A DNA stretch of 64,000 nt from Variovorax sp. CF079. GTDB taxonomy: Bacteria > Pseudomonadota > Gammaproteobacteria > Burkholderiales > Burkholderiaceae_C. The stretch is taken from NCBI RefSeq assembly GCF_900101545.1, contig NZ_FMZU01000002.1, positions 310,001 to 374,000 on the forward strand, read 5' to 3'. Numbering within the stretch: the stretch's first letter is position 1; every line of letters starts with the position of its first letter. The notes beneath the pieces were generated by a model. It ran no database searches. It was given only the letters and a program-made list of their open reading frames with translations, and had not been told where the DNA came from. A program made the position numbers and the translations under genes. Shown here one piece after another: positions 63,692 through 64,000 of the stretch.

Positions 63692-64000
63692 TCAACCCTT
63701 CTTGACTTCCTTGACCTCGGCGTCGACCACGTTGTCGTCGGCCGGAGCGCTTGCAGCTTCCGGGCCAGCGCCCGCCGCGCCGCCCGCGGCCCCGGCGGCC
63801 GCCTGGGCGTCGGCGTACATTTTCTCGCCGAGCTTCTGGCTGGCCGTCATCAGCGTGTTGGTCTTTTCCTCGATCGCTGCCTTGTCGTCGCCCTTCAGGA
63901 CTTCTTCCAGCTCCTTGATGGCGGTCTCGATCTTTTCCTTCTCGCCGGCATCCAGGCTCGCGCCGTGTTCGCCGAGCGACTTCTTCACGCTGTGCGCCAT
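63692..64000 (-). CDS. dnaK: Chaperone protein DnaK, C-terminal part (runs off the right edge)
   Basis: The last 102 residues of DnaK: helical lid sequence [31 protein letters not shown] followed by a Gly/Ala-rich linker and the acidic tail ending [10 protein letters not shown]. The Met at the window edge is internal, not a start. dnaK-dnaJ order as usual. Confidence 0.95.
   Translation of the reverse strand: MAHSVKKSLGEHGASLDAGEKEKIETAIKELEEVLKGDDKAAIEEKTNTLMTASQKLGEKMYADAQAAAGAAGGAAGAGPEAASAPADDNVVDAEVKEVKKG

Noticed and set aside
63998..64000. Met at the right edge as a start of a small protein
   Set aside because: The sequence is the lid and tail of DnaK, so this Met is internal and the gene continues beyond the window.

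Overview
The window is chromosomal DNA of a high-GC betaproteobacterium, most likely Comamonadaceae and close to Variovorax. I infer this from the gyrA-DUF2059-serC order, the short Comamonadaceae-type OmpA protein followed by ubiG and gph, the tmRNA tag ANDERFALAA, three Bug-type substrate-binding proteins, an intracellular PHB depolymerase with a cysteine nucleophile, and a complete set of salicylate 5-hydroxylase genes. No rRNA, tRNA, CRISPR array or intact insertion sequence was seen; the only RNA gene is ssrA.

Layout. 1-5.7 kb is core: serC (start only), a DUF2059 protein and gyrA on the minus strand; ompA, ubiG and gph on the plus strand; then ssrA. 6.2-14.9 kb holds plus-strand genes: a PKMT-like methyltransferase, gamma-glutamyltransferase, rsuA, a YncE-like propeller, a deacetylase-like protein, a fatty acid hydroxylase/sterol desaturase family protein, an EI24 protein and a CinA N-domain protein. 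15-19.7 kb is the nitrogen module glnA - small periplasmic protein - glnL (ntrB) - glnG (ntrC), with a sigma-54 promoter and an NtrC-like site before glnA. 19.7-21 kb has a lipoprotein and xth. 21-23.6 kb looks like a decayed island: an intact AbiEi-like antitoxin, an AbiEii-like toxin cut to its first 36 residues, a Lys-rich secreted protein and a hydrolase fragment. 23.6-27.7 kb is a nag-type operon (LysR regulator, nagAa-G-H-Ab) converting salicylate to gentisate. 27.7-31.5 kb is a minus-strand run: FAD oxidase, ccdA, ccdB, thyA, folA. 31.6-44.2 kb is mixed metabolism: YihY, thioredoxin, metY, CBS, a Bug protein with an adenosine deaminase, phaZ, a GST behind a consensus sigma-54 promoter, and a GbsR-regulated four-gene run. 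44.3-52.8 kb has a LexA-box radical SAM gene, gluconokinase, a formaldehyde detoxification run (frmA, hydrolase, fghA, TfoX-like, exonuclease), a sugar AKR/lactonase pair, aroQ and tag. 52.8-57.7 kb is spoVR-yeaH-prkA, behind a probable sigma-54 promoter. 57.9-62.5 kb is a FAH-family catabolic locus with a GntR regulator and two Bug proteins. The right edge has dnaJ and the C-terminus of dnaK.

How the parts connect. NtrBC is encoded here, and three -24/-12 promoters lie before glnA, the GST and prkA, which suggests a local nitrogen or starvation network. Regulators sit beside their likely targets with visible shared operators (GbsR, GntR, AbiEi) or a NahR/NagR-type box (LysR). The most unusual features are a dispersed repeat inserted in frame in thyA, a ccdAB module placed one base upstream of thyA-folA, the half-deleted AbiE system with a palindrome centred on the start codon, and the orphan consensus sigma-54 promoter before the GST. 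All of this was read by eye; no database search was possible.
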